This document shows, piece by piece, positions 47,878 through 55,841 of a stretch of 64,000 nucleotides of DNA. This stretch comes from JAZDRH01 sp047470865 (GTDB taxonomy: Bacteria > Pseudomonadota > Gammaproteobacteria > Pseudomonadales > Pseudomonadaceae): the NCBI RefSeq assembly GCF_047470865.1, contig NZ_JAZDRH010000014.1, positions 15,719-79,718 on the forward strand. Reading direction: 5' to 3'. Numbering within the stretch: the stretch's first letter is position 1; every line of letters begins with the position of its first letter. The translations under genes and the position numbers were made by a program. The notes beneath the pieces were generated by a model that saw only the letters and a program-made list of their open reading frames with translations, did not search any database and was not told the origin of the DNA.

Positions 47878-49539
47878 ATGGTTATAGCTACGACATTTCA
47901 AGCGGCAGTGCGAGATGAGTTGTTTGCAACGTTTGAAGACATTCAGCGTAACTTAGAAAGCTTTTTAGAAGCACGTGACAACCCTGCCTTTATAGAGTCA
48001 GCAACTTCTGGCTTACAGCAGGTCTGTGGTATTTTAAATGTGCTGGAATTAAATGGCGCAGGCTTATTGGCGCAAGAGCTTGAAAAAATTGCATTAAAAA
48101 TTCAACCTAATCAAACAGAAGAAGTAAATGCATATTTACTAGCCATAGGTCATGGCCTGCATATTCTGACACGCTATATAGAGCAACTGGGTGATGCTAC
48201 TAAAGGCTTTCCAGAACTGTTGATTCCTGAAATTAATCAGTTAAAAGCACTTAATAAATCAACACCATTGCCAGAAAGTTATTTCTTCACTGCCCATTTA
48301 AATATTTTACGCCCAGCAGTGATAGAAGAACCACTGCCTGCTAATCGAGATCAGCTAGCTTTACGCTTGCGTCAATGGTATCAACTCGGGTTGTTAGAGT
48401 ACCTTCGCCAGCGTGAAGCCGTTGGCGCTAGAAAAATGACTTACGCTTTAACTCATTTAGATAAAATTTATCCTAATACGCCAGCTGCGCATTTTTATTG
48501 GCTAGCTGGCGCCACCTTAGAGTCTTTTGCAGAAGGCAAGTTATCGCGTAACCTCTCACGCATACGCTTAATGACAGCTATTGATACGCAAATAAAAGCC
48601 AGCATTGCTTCACCTAGTACAGCCATGAGCGCTGACTTGGAAAAAGAGCTGTTATATTTAGTCGTACTAGCCCAGGCAGACACCCCACTAACAGCCGCTG
48701 TACGACAAATCTACGACGTACCACCACTCAGTTATAGTCAAGAGCAGCTCATTGGTGAAGCCGATAAAATGCAAGGGCCAAGCCCTAAAGTATTTGAATC
48801 TTTAATAGCTGCAGTGCGTGAGGAAGTGGCAAGTATTAAAGAGGATCTTGATCTCATTGAGCGCGGAACAGCACAAGTAAGCAATATTGAACACTTACGT
48901 GACCGTCTAGATGCGTTAAGTAAAACCCTAACCATGATAGACTTAGAAAAAGCCACAGAACGATTAAAATCTTCAATTGCTATGGTCGCCAAATGGAGCG
49001 ACTTAACCTCAATATCCCACAATGAAGTACTGATTTTAGCAGACAGCATCTTAGATGTAGAAGGCACCCTAGCTACATTAGAACGTAGCCTTACACAAAA
49101 AGGCGTTGAGTCTCAGCTAGATGAGACAGATAACTTTGCTAAACACCAATTAATTGAAGCGCATATTGTTGTGTGTGATGAAGCACGTATTGGTATTGCA
49201 GCTGCCAATCGAGCAATTATGGCGTATTTAGAGTCAGCTGGCGATAAAACAGCATTGCAGCCTATCCCAGAGAGTTTACGCAGCATCAGCGGTGGCTTAT
49301 GGTTTTTAGGCCAAACACGCGCCTCAGGCTTAGTCAAGTCCTGTGCTGACTATCTTGAAAAGCACATGATTAATGCAGATACAACACCTGATCAACAACA
49401 ACTTGATGCATTAGCTGATGCCTTAACAGGATTAGAATACTTCTTAGAGAGTGATTTACTATCCAGTCAAGAAACCAACCAGAATATGTTAGATGTAGTT
49501 GCTAATAGCCTCATTAAATTAATAGGTAACAATGGCTAA
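47878..49539 (+). CDS. fimL: FimL, type IV pilus/cAMP regulator (ChpA N-terminus-like)
   Basis: A 553-residue cytoplasmic protein resembling the N-terminus of the chemosensory kinase ChpA/PilL. In P. aeruginosa FimL is needed for twitching motility and normal cAMP levels. The helical start FQAAVRDELFATFEDIQRNLESF and the Hpt-like bundle segments are recognisable, but no phosphorylatable His in an HxxKG context is seen, as in known FimL. Its place between the dienoyl-CoA isomerase and nudC is that of PA1822. It overlaps nudC by eight bases. Confidence 0.85.
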   Translation: MVIATTFQAAVRDELFATFEDIQRNLESFLEARDNPAFIESATSGLQQVCGILNVLELNGAGLLAQELEKIALKIQPNQTEEVNAYLLAIGHGLHILTRYIEQLGDATKGFPELLIPEINQLKALNKSTPLPESYFFTAHLNILRPAVIEEPLPANRDQLALRLRQWYQLGLLEYLRQREAVGARKMTYALTHLDKIYPNTPAAHFYWLAGATLESFAEGKLSRNLSRIRLMTAIDTQIKASIASPSTAMSADLEKELLYLVVLAQADTPLTAAVRQIYDVPPLSYSQEQLIGEADKMQGPSPKVFESLIAAVREEVASIKEDLDLIERGTAQVSNIEHLRDRLDALSKTLTMIDLEKATERLKSSIAMVAKWSDLTSISHNEVLILADSILDVEGTLATLERSLTQKGVESQLDETDNFAKHQLIEAHIVVCDEARIGIAAANRAIMAYLESAGDKTALQPIPESLRSISGGLWFLGQTRASGLVKSCADYLEKHMINADTTPDQQQLDALADALTGLEYFLESDLLSSQETNQNMLDVVANSLIKLIGNNG

Positions 49540-50368
49540 TACAGCATATTGGCAGCACGGCTTTCCTGATCAAGATCTCGCCCATAGCAAGATCTTGATT
49601 CATTGCCGTCAGAGATTTTGGCAGCGTGATAATCAGTTATTACATAACTATGCTGATATTCAAATGCTTTTGCCCCATGTAAAGGCACAACAAAAACTAG
49701 GATGGTTTAATCAGCAGCCGGTTTGGCTGCTACAGTTATTGCATGCGCCTGAATCAACGGATGCTGTCTGGCAGAGTTTACGCAACTATCTTCAGGATGA
49801 ATGGTATTTCCCAATGCTTAACTATGCTAGCCAAATCGGAACTTGGCTAGATGAGCATCGCTTCTGTGGGCGCTGTGGTTCAGTTAATGATTTATCAGCA
49901 GGCCCACAGCGCGTACTTGTTTGTCCTAAATGCCGGCTGTATAGCTATCCACGTTTATCGCCTTGCATGATTGTTTTAATCACCAAAGGCGATCACATAC
50001 TGCTGGCACGCTCTCCACGCTTTAAAGCAGGGATGTATAGCGTTTTAGCAGGTTTTACAGAGCCTGGAGAAACTATTGAGCAATGTGTCATGCGTGAAGT
50101 GCATGAGGAAGTTGGCTTAACTGTTAAAAATATTCGTTATCTGGCGAGTCAGAATTGGGCGTTTCCGCACTCATTAATGTTTGCGTTTATTGCAGACTAT
50201 GCAGCAGGCGATATCCTCAAACAAGAAGATGAAATTGAAGACGCAAACTGGTATCACATAGACCAATTACCAGAAATCTCACCTGTAGGAACTATTAGCC
50301 GTTTTTTGATTGATAGTTATTTGGCGGAGCAAAAAGGGCTCACAAAACCAAACATCCCCCTATCATAA
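49532..50368 (+). CDS. nudC: NADH pyrophosphatase / NAD-capped RNA hydrolase NudC
   Basis: Nudix hydrolase of 278 residues that cleaves NADH and removes NAD caps from RNA. It has a zinc ribbon (FCGRCGSVND, VCPKCRLYSYPRLSP) and a Nudix box in GFTEPGETIEQCVMREVHEEVG, followed by SQNWAFPHSLMFAF, the NudC signature region. It is coupled to fimL by overlap and is the last core protein gene before tRNA-Arg. Confidence 0.95.
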   Translation: MANTAYWQHGFPDQDLAHSKILIHCRQRFWQRDNQLLHNYADIQMLLPHVKAQQKLGWFNQQPVWLLQLLHAPESTDAVWQSLRNYLQDEWYFPMLNYASQIGTWLDEHRFCGRCGSVNDLSAGPQRVLVCPKCRLYSYPRLSPCMIVLITKGDHILLARSPRFKAGMYSVLAGFTEPGETIEQCVMREVHEEVGLTVKNIRYLASQNWAFPHSLMFAFIADYAAGDILKQEDEIEDANWYHIDQLPEISPVGTISRFLIDSYLAEQKGLTKPNIPLS

Positions 50369-50393
50369 ACCCTTGTTTTTCCTTGATTTGTGC

Positions 50394-50422
50394 ATGACAA
50401 ATCACAAACAGACAGGTAAAAT
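50394..50422 (+). promoter_or_regulatory. Probable promoter of tRNA-Arg
   Basis: ATGACA at 50394-50399 (one mismatch to TTGACA) and TAAAAT at 50417-50422 are separated by 17 bases. They lie 13 bases before the mature tRNA start. Confidence 0.6.
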
Positions 50423-50435
50423 TGCCCACTTTCAT

Positions 50436-50512
50436 GTCCCCGTAGCTCAGTAGGATAGAGCAATCGCCTCCTAAGCGGTAGGTCACAGGTTCAATTCCTG
50501 TCGGGGACGCCA
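50436..50512 (+). tRNA. tRNA-Arg (anticodon CCT)
   Basis: A 77-nt cloverleaf. Acceptor GTCCCCG pairs with CGGGGAC. The D arm is GCTC/GAGC, the anticodon stem ATCGC/GCGGT has loop CTCCTAA with anticodon CCT at 50470-50472, the T arm is ACAGG/CCTGT with TTCAATT, and CCA is encoded. It reads AGG codons. The accessory region starts directly after it, and an integrase fragment lies 190 bases downstream, so its 3' end is a likely attachment site. Confidence 0.97.
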
Positions 50513-50701
50513 TTCTCTCGTCTACTCAATTCCATGCTAATCTTCTTAAATTCTAAAAGCCCCACTATGCAGAGCTTTTCGTATGTTTTAGTTCTACTGC
50601 TGTCTATACAAATCTATGTTACGAATTCAATTCTTGTATCAAAGCTTGTATCATAGATAAAAATTGAACAGAGTGATAAAAGGCATCCTAGCTTAATAAA
50701 G

Positions 50702-50815
50702 AGAAGGCCTCTAGCTGAAACTGTTTTAGTAAATTTGGATTCAGAAAAAACAGACTATCGAGAAAATGATGGGAATGGGTTGTATTTTTTAGTCAAAGCA
50801 AATGGTTCAAAATAA
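50702..50815 (+). pseudogene. Tyrosine integrase N-terminal fragment (arm DNA-binding domain)
   Basis: About 38 codons read RRPLAETVLVNL, TDYRENDGNGLYFLVK and ANGSK before TAA. This is the start of the arm-type DNA-binding domain of P4-family tyrosine integrases, including the conserved DGNGLYF. No ordinary start codon and no catalytic domain follow, so only a stump remains. Its position just past the tRNA-Arg 3' end is that of the integrase of a tRNA-inserted island. Confidence 0.7.
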
Positions 50816-51067
50816 AGCCAATTTACTATATCACAAGAAGAGTTAAAAAATATATTAAGGACTACAGCTGTTGTTCAATCTCCAATTTTTTGGACAGTTC
50901 GAAATATAGATCGTAATGGAAATACACAGATTCGTTATATTAGGCAGGTAGATATAGGAAGTATGATAGGAACAGATAAGTTTAATAAGCACTTACCTAC
51001 GTCAAAACTAACAATTATGACTGACGCTAAAGGTAATATATTAGCGGCACTTCCGGGGACTCTTTAA
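50816..51067 (+). pseudogene. C-terminal fragment of a polymorphic (CdiA/Rhs-like) toxin
   Basis: An 83-codon open stretch directly after the integrase stump and in the same phase, without a start codon. It reads SQFTISQEELKNIL, VVQSPIFWTVRN, IRYIRQVDIGSMIGTDKF and TIMTDAKGNILAALPGTL. Length, C-terminal position and coupling (TAATG) to a small downstream gene are typical of contact-dependent toxin tips with their immunity gene. The toxin activity is not recognised with certainty. The large N-terminal carrier part is absent, so this is an orphan module. Confidence 0.5.
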
Positions 51068-51480
51068 TGTATTATTTTAGAAAAGAAAATAAATATACAA
51101 AATCAAAAAAAGAAAAGCAATTTATTGAAGAGCTGTTAGAGTCTAAAAAAAATATTTATGAGTCAGTTAAGGGACAGAAAATTTTATCCGTAATTACTAA
51201 AAAATATGGTGCACCAAAAGCTGTATATCCAATTAGTTGGTTTCCTAGTCAAGGATGTGAGCATTATTGCTTGCTTATTGATGGAGAGTATTTAGTTTAT
51301 CTTGAGGTTGATAATGAAACACAAAAAGTAGATGATATTGAAAGAGAAAAAGTAACTATAAATCAACCAGGAAAGTCAGAAAAAAGAAATTATATTGCTG
51401 TTGCTATAGGTTTATCAAAAGATGAGATTGCCAAGTTAAACATTGTTGATAGAGGAGGGGTGGAGAAAAATAAACAGTAA
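51067..51480 (+). CDS. Putative immunity protein paired with the toxin fragment
   Basis: A 137-residue soluble protein of no recognised family. It is very rich in Lys and Glu (start YYFRKENKYTKSKKEKQFIEELL), with a core YPISWFPSQGCEHYCLLIDGEYLVYLEV. The start overlaps the toxin-fragment stop as TAATG, the usual coupling of toxin and immunity genes. Strong AT bias compared with core genes suggests acquisition. Function is inferred from position only. Confidence 0.5.
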   Translation: MYYFRKENKYTKSKKEKQFIEELLESKKNIYESVKGQKILSVITKKYGAPKAVYPISWFPSQGCEHYCLLIDGEYLVYLEVDNETQKVDDIEREKVTINQPGKSEKRNYIAVAIGLSKDEIAKLNIVDRGGVEKNKQ

Positions 51481-51827
51481 TAATAATGAAAGTTTGAAGA
51501 ATATCTAACTAGCTTGTTATTATTTTTGAGGTTTAAATTAAAAGTAAATTATTTGTTCAAGGTTGATAGGGTCAAAAAATCCAAGTAAGTATATTTTTAT
51601 ATTATATCTTAGGTAATTTTGCTATTTATGATTTAAATGAATTAGTTGTTATAGGTGGATACTATTTGAGAGGCATTATTTGCTCTGAGTAATTTAATGG
51701 AGGTTATGTTATAAAATTAATTTTTGAGTTTTAAAAAATATAACTATGATTAGGTATGTAATATTAATTTAAGGAAATTGATCATAGTATTTAATATTAC
51801 TAGAAGAAAATCAAAGGAGACTGTATC
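51481..51827. other. AT-rich spacer without recognisable genes
   Basis: About 350 bases with frequent stops in every frame and no structured repeat that I can support. Confidence 0.6.
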
Positions 51828-52170
51828 ATGCTAGTAGGTTTTAAAGGTGGACCTCTTATTGAGGCTGTAGATACGGCAATAGGTATGAATAATTTTTTCT
51901 CATAGTAAAAAAGTTGTTGTACCCGCAAGAAAGGATCTTGAGTGGTCTATTTTTTTTGATAGATTTTATAAGAGATATCTAAGAGAAAATGAGTTTGATA
52001 AAATAAAAATTATAATGGATGCTATAAATGAAGAATTTTAAAAACATCCTGCCTCAGTTGTATCTGATATTTTGAAGCTGGATAGTGAATCGAAAGATTT
52101 AATGTTGAGTGAGTATTATATTAAATATTTTGAAATTGGGTATTTGCATTATAGGGTAGGATTTTTATAA
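51828..52170 (+). pseudogene. Frameshifted small accessory gene (unknown)
   Basis: An ATG with AAGGAGA upstream opens a frame reading LVGFKGGPLIEAVDTAIG and stops after 25 codons. Shifting frame at the T6 run (51893-51898) continues SKKVVVPARKDLEW, FFDRFYKRYLRENEFDKI, then a TAA, then KHPASVVSDILKLDSESKDLML and YFEIGYLHYRVGFL. This looks like one gene of about 110 codons broken by one frameshift and one stop. No family is recognised; toxin-immunity context is possible. Confidence 0.45.
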
Positions 52171-52184
52171 ATATCTAAATTTTA

Positions 52185-52299
52185 AAATAGTTGCAGCATC
52201 AATGCCAGAACTTATGACTTATAGTGGTATATCTTATGCCCAGTTTGATGCGTTACCTGATGATGCTCTACCCATATGGTTAACAGGCGAGCTTCCATA
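52185..52299 (+). pseudogene. C-terminal gene fragment (unknown)
   Basis: About 37 codons read KIVAASMPELMTYSGISYAQ, FDALPDDALPIWLTGELP and stop. The composition is that of a protein C-terminus, but no start or upstream portion is present and the family is not recognised. Confidence 0.35.
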
Positions 52300-52384
52300 G
52301 TTTATAAGCAGCATTATTATGCTGCTTATCAAATAATAAATTTTGATAGTCTGCTAGTGATATTGCAAGAATCACAATAAGAAC

Positions 52385-52433
52385 ACTGAATTGACATGCG
52401 TACTGACTCCGTTGTGTGAGATGTCAATTCAGT
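52385..52433. repeat. Perfect 13-bp inverted repeat downstream of the integrase pseudogene
   Basis: ACTGAATTGACAT at 52385-52397 and its exact reverse complement at 52421-52433 enclose 23 bases. No T tract follows on either strand, so it is not a standard terminator. It lies 31 bases beyond the integrase stop. Confidence 0.75.
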
Positions 52434-52464
52434 AATGTGTGATTATAAAAAATTTGAATAGAAT

Positions 52465-53512
52465 TTAATTAGAGGCTGTTTTTAATGTGTAAGTACTGGC
52501 CGTTGCTTGAATAGCAGCCAACTTTATGTGATTGCTCCACCATTCCATCATAGGACGCCTGCGTTCTATATATTCAGCACGGTTGTACGCTTTACGAACA
52601 TCATTATTGTCAACATGAGCTAATGCAACTTCAATTAGTTCAGCATCCCAGCCCTGTTCATTTAAGGTTGTACTTGCAATAGATCTTAAGCCATGACTGA
52701 CTAAACGGCCTTCAAACCCCATCCGTTTTAAAGCCATGTTAGCTGTTTGTGCATTACTATGGCTTTTAGGGTCACGATCAGCAGGGAATACATAGTTTCT
52801 GTGACCACTGATAGGCTTTATTTCTTCTAAAATAGCTAGAGCAGCATCTGTCAAAGGAATAGTGTGGGGGCGGCGCTTTTTCATGCGCTCTGCAGGAATA
52901 GTCCATAGCTTATTTTCAAAATCTATATCTGACCATGAAGTTGTTGCTGCTTCCCCTGGTCGAGTCATTGTATGTAATTGCCACTCAATTAATAATTTTG
53001 TTACCTTTTTTATGCTAGCTGAGCTAATGCAGCGCATAAGCTCTGGTAACTCTTCAGGTTTTAGTGATGGCATATTTTGTTTTTTAGGCTTTTTAAATAC
53101 ATCTCTAATGCCAGATAATGGATTGGCATTGATAGTTCCTGAGTTCACAGTAAAGGTAAATATCTCATTCAAGCGTTGGGATAAGCGTTTAACAGTTTCT
53201 AAGCTACCCTTAGATTCAATAGGTTTTAAAGCAGCAATAACAACAGGTGCTGTTATTGTAGAAATAGGGTGGCTTCCAAGTGTTGGAAATATATGTAGGG
53301 TCAATGAACGCCATATGTCTTCAGCGTACGCAGGTGTAACATTATCTTTTTTTATCTCAAACCAGTTTGCTGCTATCTTTTCTAGAGTATAAACAGCGAT
53401 TTGTTTGTATTGTTCTTGAGCCGCCTCCATATGAAAGGACAGCGTCTTTGTCGGATGGTTTGGTGTTTTTTATCAGACGATCACTAAGCCGTGCTTTTAG
53501 CCCTGCCATCAT
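52465..53512 (-). pseudogene. P4-family tyrosine integrase, internally deleted
   Basis: Site-specific recombinase with the catalytic domain present: LHTMTRPGEAATTSWSDIDF (Arg of the active site), TIPLTDAAL, SHGLRSIASTTLNEQGW (HxLR) and AEYIERRRPMMEWW (Tyr). The ORF from 53430 lacks the usual 100-residue arm-binding domain. Just upstream a good GAGGAAAAG ribosome site and ATG (53512/53509) begin MAGLKARLSDRLIKNTKPSDKDAVLS, the typical first residues of such integrases. That stretch is out of frame by one and lacks about 70 codons before EAAQEQYKQ. An internal deletion therefore inactivated the gene. It points towards the tRNA, opposite to the first stump. Confidence 0.75.
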
Positions 53513-53526
53513 CTTTTCCTCTGTTA

Positions 53527-53558
53527 TTTAGTATTCCAAAAATACGTGGAATACTAAA
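53527..53558. promoter_or_regulatory. 11-bp inverted repeat upstream of the integrase, possible operator
   Basis: TTTAGTATTCC (53527-53537) and GGAATACTAAA (53548-53558) are perfect reverse complements around ten bases. They lie 15 bases upstream of the old integrase start, where a promoter would be, so binding of a regulator or of the integrase itself is plausible. Confidence 0.5.
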
Positions 53559-53631
53559 AGAGGTAGATTTAGGTAAATGCCAATAGACAGCTATAGACGG
53601 TTAAAGCCTGATTTTACTAGAGTTTAGGCAT

Positions 53632-53657
53632 AAAAAAAGACGTTCTTGGACGTCTTT
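53632..53657 (-). terminator. Terminator for leftward (minus-strand) transcription
   Basis: A stem AAAGACGT/ACGTCTTT with loop TCTTGG. On the minus strand it is followed by a T tract, so it would stop transcripts coming from the jet operon side before the integrase. Confidence 0.65.
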
Positions 53658-53888
53658 GGATTGTGTTCGGGTGGTGGGGTGGAATCCTGCGCCAAACCTA
53701 TGTAACTCAGTGCCTTAGAACCGCTGCGAACTTTTGCGAAAAGGTGCGGAATCCAGCCCCAACTGATAACGATCCTACCAGTTCTGGCCGGCCGAGGTCA
53801 TCAGCCAGTTGCCTAAGCCCGGACTCCAGTTCGATTCCCGTTTGAGGAGTTGAGCCCACGTCCATAACTCCGGATCGTTGGCATGGTT
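53658..53888. other. Left transition into GC-rich DNA, no gene recognised
   Basis: About 230 bases where composition changes from AT-rich to GC-rich. On the minus strand an open stretch reads GLRQLADDLGRPELVG and ends LRH before a stop, which may be a gene remnant, but no family is recognised. A T-arm-like segment near 53828 does not form a tRNA. Confidence 0.4.
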
Positions 53889-55292
53889 TCACTGAGCCGA
53901 ATCGGCTTCGGGAAGGACCGCGTGCTTTCGAAGTAAGCACCGGAAGAATGCTTCGATCCGTTCCGCCGCCCCGTGACCGGTGAGTTCGTTGGCCCCGAAA
54001 CAATAGACCTCGTACCTAGCGAGCTGGAGGTCACGATCGGCCGCCACCATGTCCGCGTACCTGGCGAGGGATGGCTTCCCGTCTTCGGCGAAGTGCTGAG
54101 ATCCGTCAACCTCGACGACCACACGGCTTGCGTCGCTGAACAGGAGTAGGAAGTCCATGCGTTGCCGAGACAGGCGTCCAACCCCGCCGAGCTACGCCAG
54201 CGTGTATGGGTCGTAATGCAGATGGACCTGCGGAATGAGGGCTGGCAGCTTATCGCCGAGATCCTTGAATGCCCGATAGTAGACGCTGAATACGTTTCGT
54301 TCGCCGTCCGATGCGAGAGATGCCATCAGACGTTGAGAAAGCGATCGCCGTGCATCTGATTCGTCCTGGATGCTTTGCCGTTTTTTCCACCACGACAGCA
54401 TCTCCTCCTTGGTAAGTCCGTTGGCCTGAATCGGGCGGTCGTACACGAGGCAGTGCTCTTCATTCCTTACGATTCGGATGTCGTTGTTGATGGCATCTTG
54501 GATGACGATCTCGGGCTTCGGACCCGTTGACGCGAAGATCAAATTCTTGGGCGCGCTAGATACGCCACCACTGATTCGATTCACCGCGAACACCGAATGT
54601 CCTGAGATGCTTCCCGATGGCTTTAGCTGGAAGCCGTCCGCCTTAAGGAGAGTATTCAGTGTCTCAACGAGCTGCGCCTGCTCCTTTCCTCTTCGGGCAT
54701 TTGGAAAGACGACCGCCTCAAGCAGCTTGAAGAACAGTTGTCGGGAGCAGCTCAGTGCGCCCACCACCTCGAGCAATTCAGCGTTGGTCCAGTCGGCGTT
54801 GGTCACGCAGTGCCGTATAATGGACTCCTCCAAGTTTGCCTCGAAGCCTGCGCCACGCATTTCCGGTAATGGCCAGATCTTGGACAATTGCTCGACAAGC
54901 GGGAGTTCTCCGAAGAGATCTATGTCGTTCAGCAGCTTGAGAATCAAGCGCCGCGTGAGTTCAGTAACTGCCTGGCCGTCGCTCGACTCGTCCAACAGTC
55001 GGAGAAATTCGCTCAGCGAAAAACAGATGTGATCCTGCTCAACCTGGCGTGCGAGCTGGAGAAGCTGATCGTTGCTCAGTCCTTGGAGGCGGCTTCGCAC
55101 TTACACGTGCTTGCTGGAGTGCGCTTCGCTACCTGCCCCGGTAGCTAATCCGAGCCGCTCGCATTCCGCCGGCAAGTCATACGCCTTTACTGAATGAAGG
55201 GTAGCGGCAATCAGCTCGATCAAATCAGGCCTTTTGCCCTTGAACAGTGAGCTTCCGTCTCGCGGTGTGCTGCTGGATAAGTTATATGACAT
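53889..55292 (-). pseudogene. AbiJ-like/DUF559-like nuclease gene interrupted by two in-frame stops
   Basis: One reading frame of about 467 codons runs from the ATG at 55292 (AGGGAA upstream) to 53889, with TAA at 55103-55101 and TAG at 54194-54192, both without frame change. The N-terminal part (GKRPDLIELIAATLHSVKAYD) resembles AbiJ-type N-terminal domains. The middle carries PQVHLHYDPYTLA. The C-terminal part RQRMDFLLLF, VVVEVDGSQHF and LARYEVYCFGANEL resembles DUF559/Vsr-type PD-(D/E)xK nucleases. Similarity continues across both stops, so they look like nonsense mutations. It is the last gene of the jet operon direction. The domain names are from recall and uncertain. Confidence 0.65.
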
Positions 55293-55309
55293 CGAATCTA
55301 TTTCCCTGA

Positions 55310-55819
55310 TCAGTCGCTGGCCCACAGCCGTTCGTCATCCTGGGTCGCGGCCCAGAAATCATCGAACAGGGCCAGCTTGGCTTCGTCCTTGGTTACGTAG
55401 GTCTTGGTGCTGAACCGGCTCCCGATCCGGTAGCCCCATCGCTTGAACTTGTTCATGTGGACGCCGAGGTTGTGCCCATCGACGTTCAGAAAGCTGTTCC
55501 CCTTGGCGGACACCCGCCACTTGCGCTGCAGCCATCGGGTTCGGCGTGCTATTCGGTTGCGCAACTTGGCCTCACGCCGTTTCGGCCCCACGTAGTCGCC
55601 GCTCATCTTCTCGGCGCAGACGCACCCGACGTCGAAAGTCTCGTCCAGATCCGAGTGCTCCATGATATGGACGTAGCGGATCTTCTCGTTGCCGCACATC
55701 TGGCAGGTCGCGTAATTGGTTTCGTCCGCCGACTCGCCGTCGGCCCGTAGGTCGATCACATCTAGGCAGTGCCATCCTTTGTGGGGCACACTCGGCTGGT
55801 CCCATCGATTTCCACTCAC
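55310..55819 (-). CDS. Conserved protein with Cys/His metal-binding pattern downstream of jetD
   Basis: A 169-residue protein of unknown function. A GTG at 55819 with AGGGAGG seven bases upstream is a much better start than the longer frame to 56023, which would overlap jetD. The pattern CQMCGNEKIRYVHIMEH then VGCVCAEKMSGDYV suggests a zinc site. It is followed by a basic helix (RREAKLRNRIARRTRWLQRKW) and NVDGHNLGVHMNKFKRWGYRI. Similar proteins are common as hypotheticals. It starts 23 bases after jetD, so it is in the same transcript. A nucleic-acid role is possible but unproven. Confidence 0.7.
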   Translation of the reverse strand: MSGNRWDQPSVPHKGWHCLDVIDLRADGESADETNYATCQMCGNEKIRYVHIMEHSDLDETFDVGCVCAEKMSGDYVGPKRREAKLRNRIARRTRWLQRKWRVSAKGNSFLNVDGHNLGVHMNKFKRWGYRIGSRFSTKTYVTKDEAKLALFDDFWAATQDDERLWASD

Positions 55820-55841
55820 AACTGACCTCCCTGATCCTAGG

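Noticed and set aside
53820..53850. A T-arm-like segment (CAGTTCGATTCCCG) suggesting a tRNA
   Set aside because: No acceptor stem, D arm or anticodon arm can be folded around it.
53813..54181. A 122-residue minus-strand open frame at the left island edge
   Set aside because: It is out of phase with the nuclease-like frame (53889-54158), which has a clear EVDG-type motif. The longer frame has a Ser/Arg-rich composition typical of an antisense or shifted reading in GC-rich DNA.
54478..55032. A 184-residue plus-strand frame opposite the nuclease pseudogene
   Set aside because: Ser/Arg-rich antisense reading with no start signal. The minus-strand sense is clearly the coding one.
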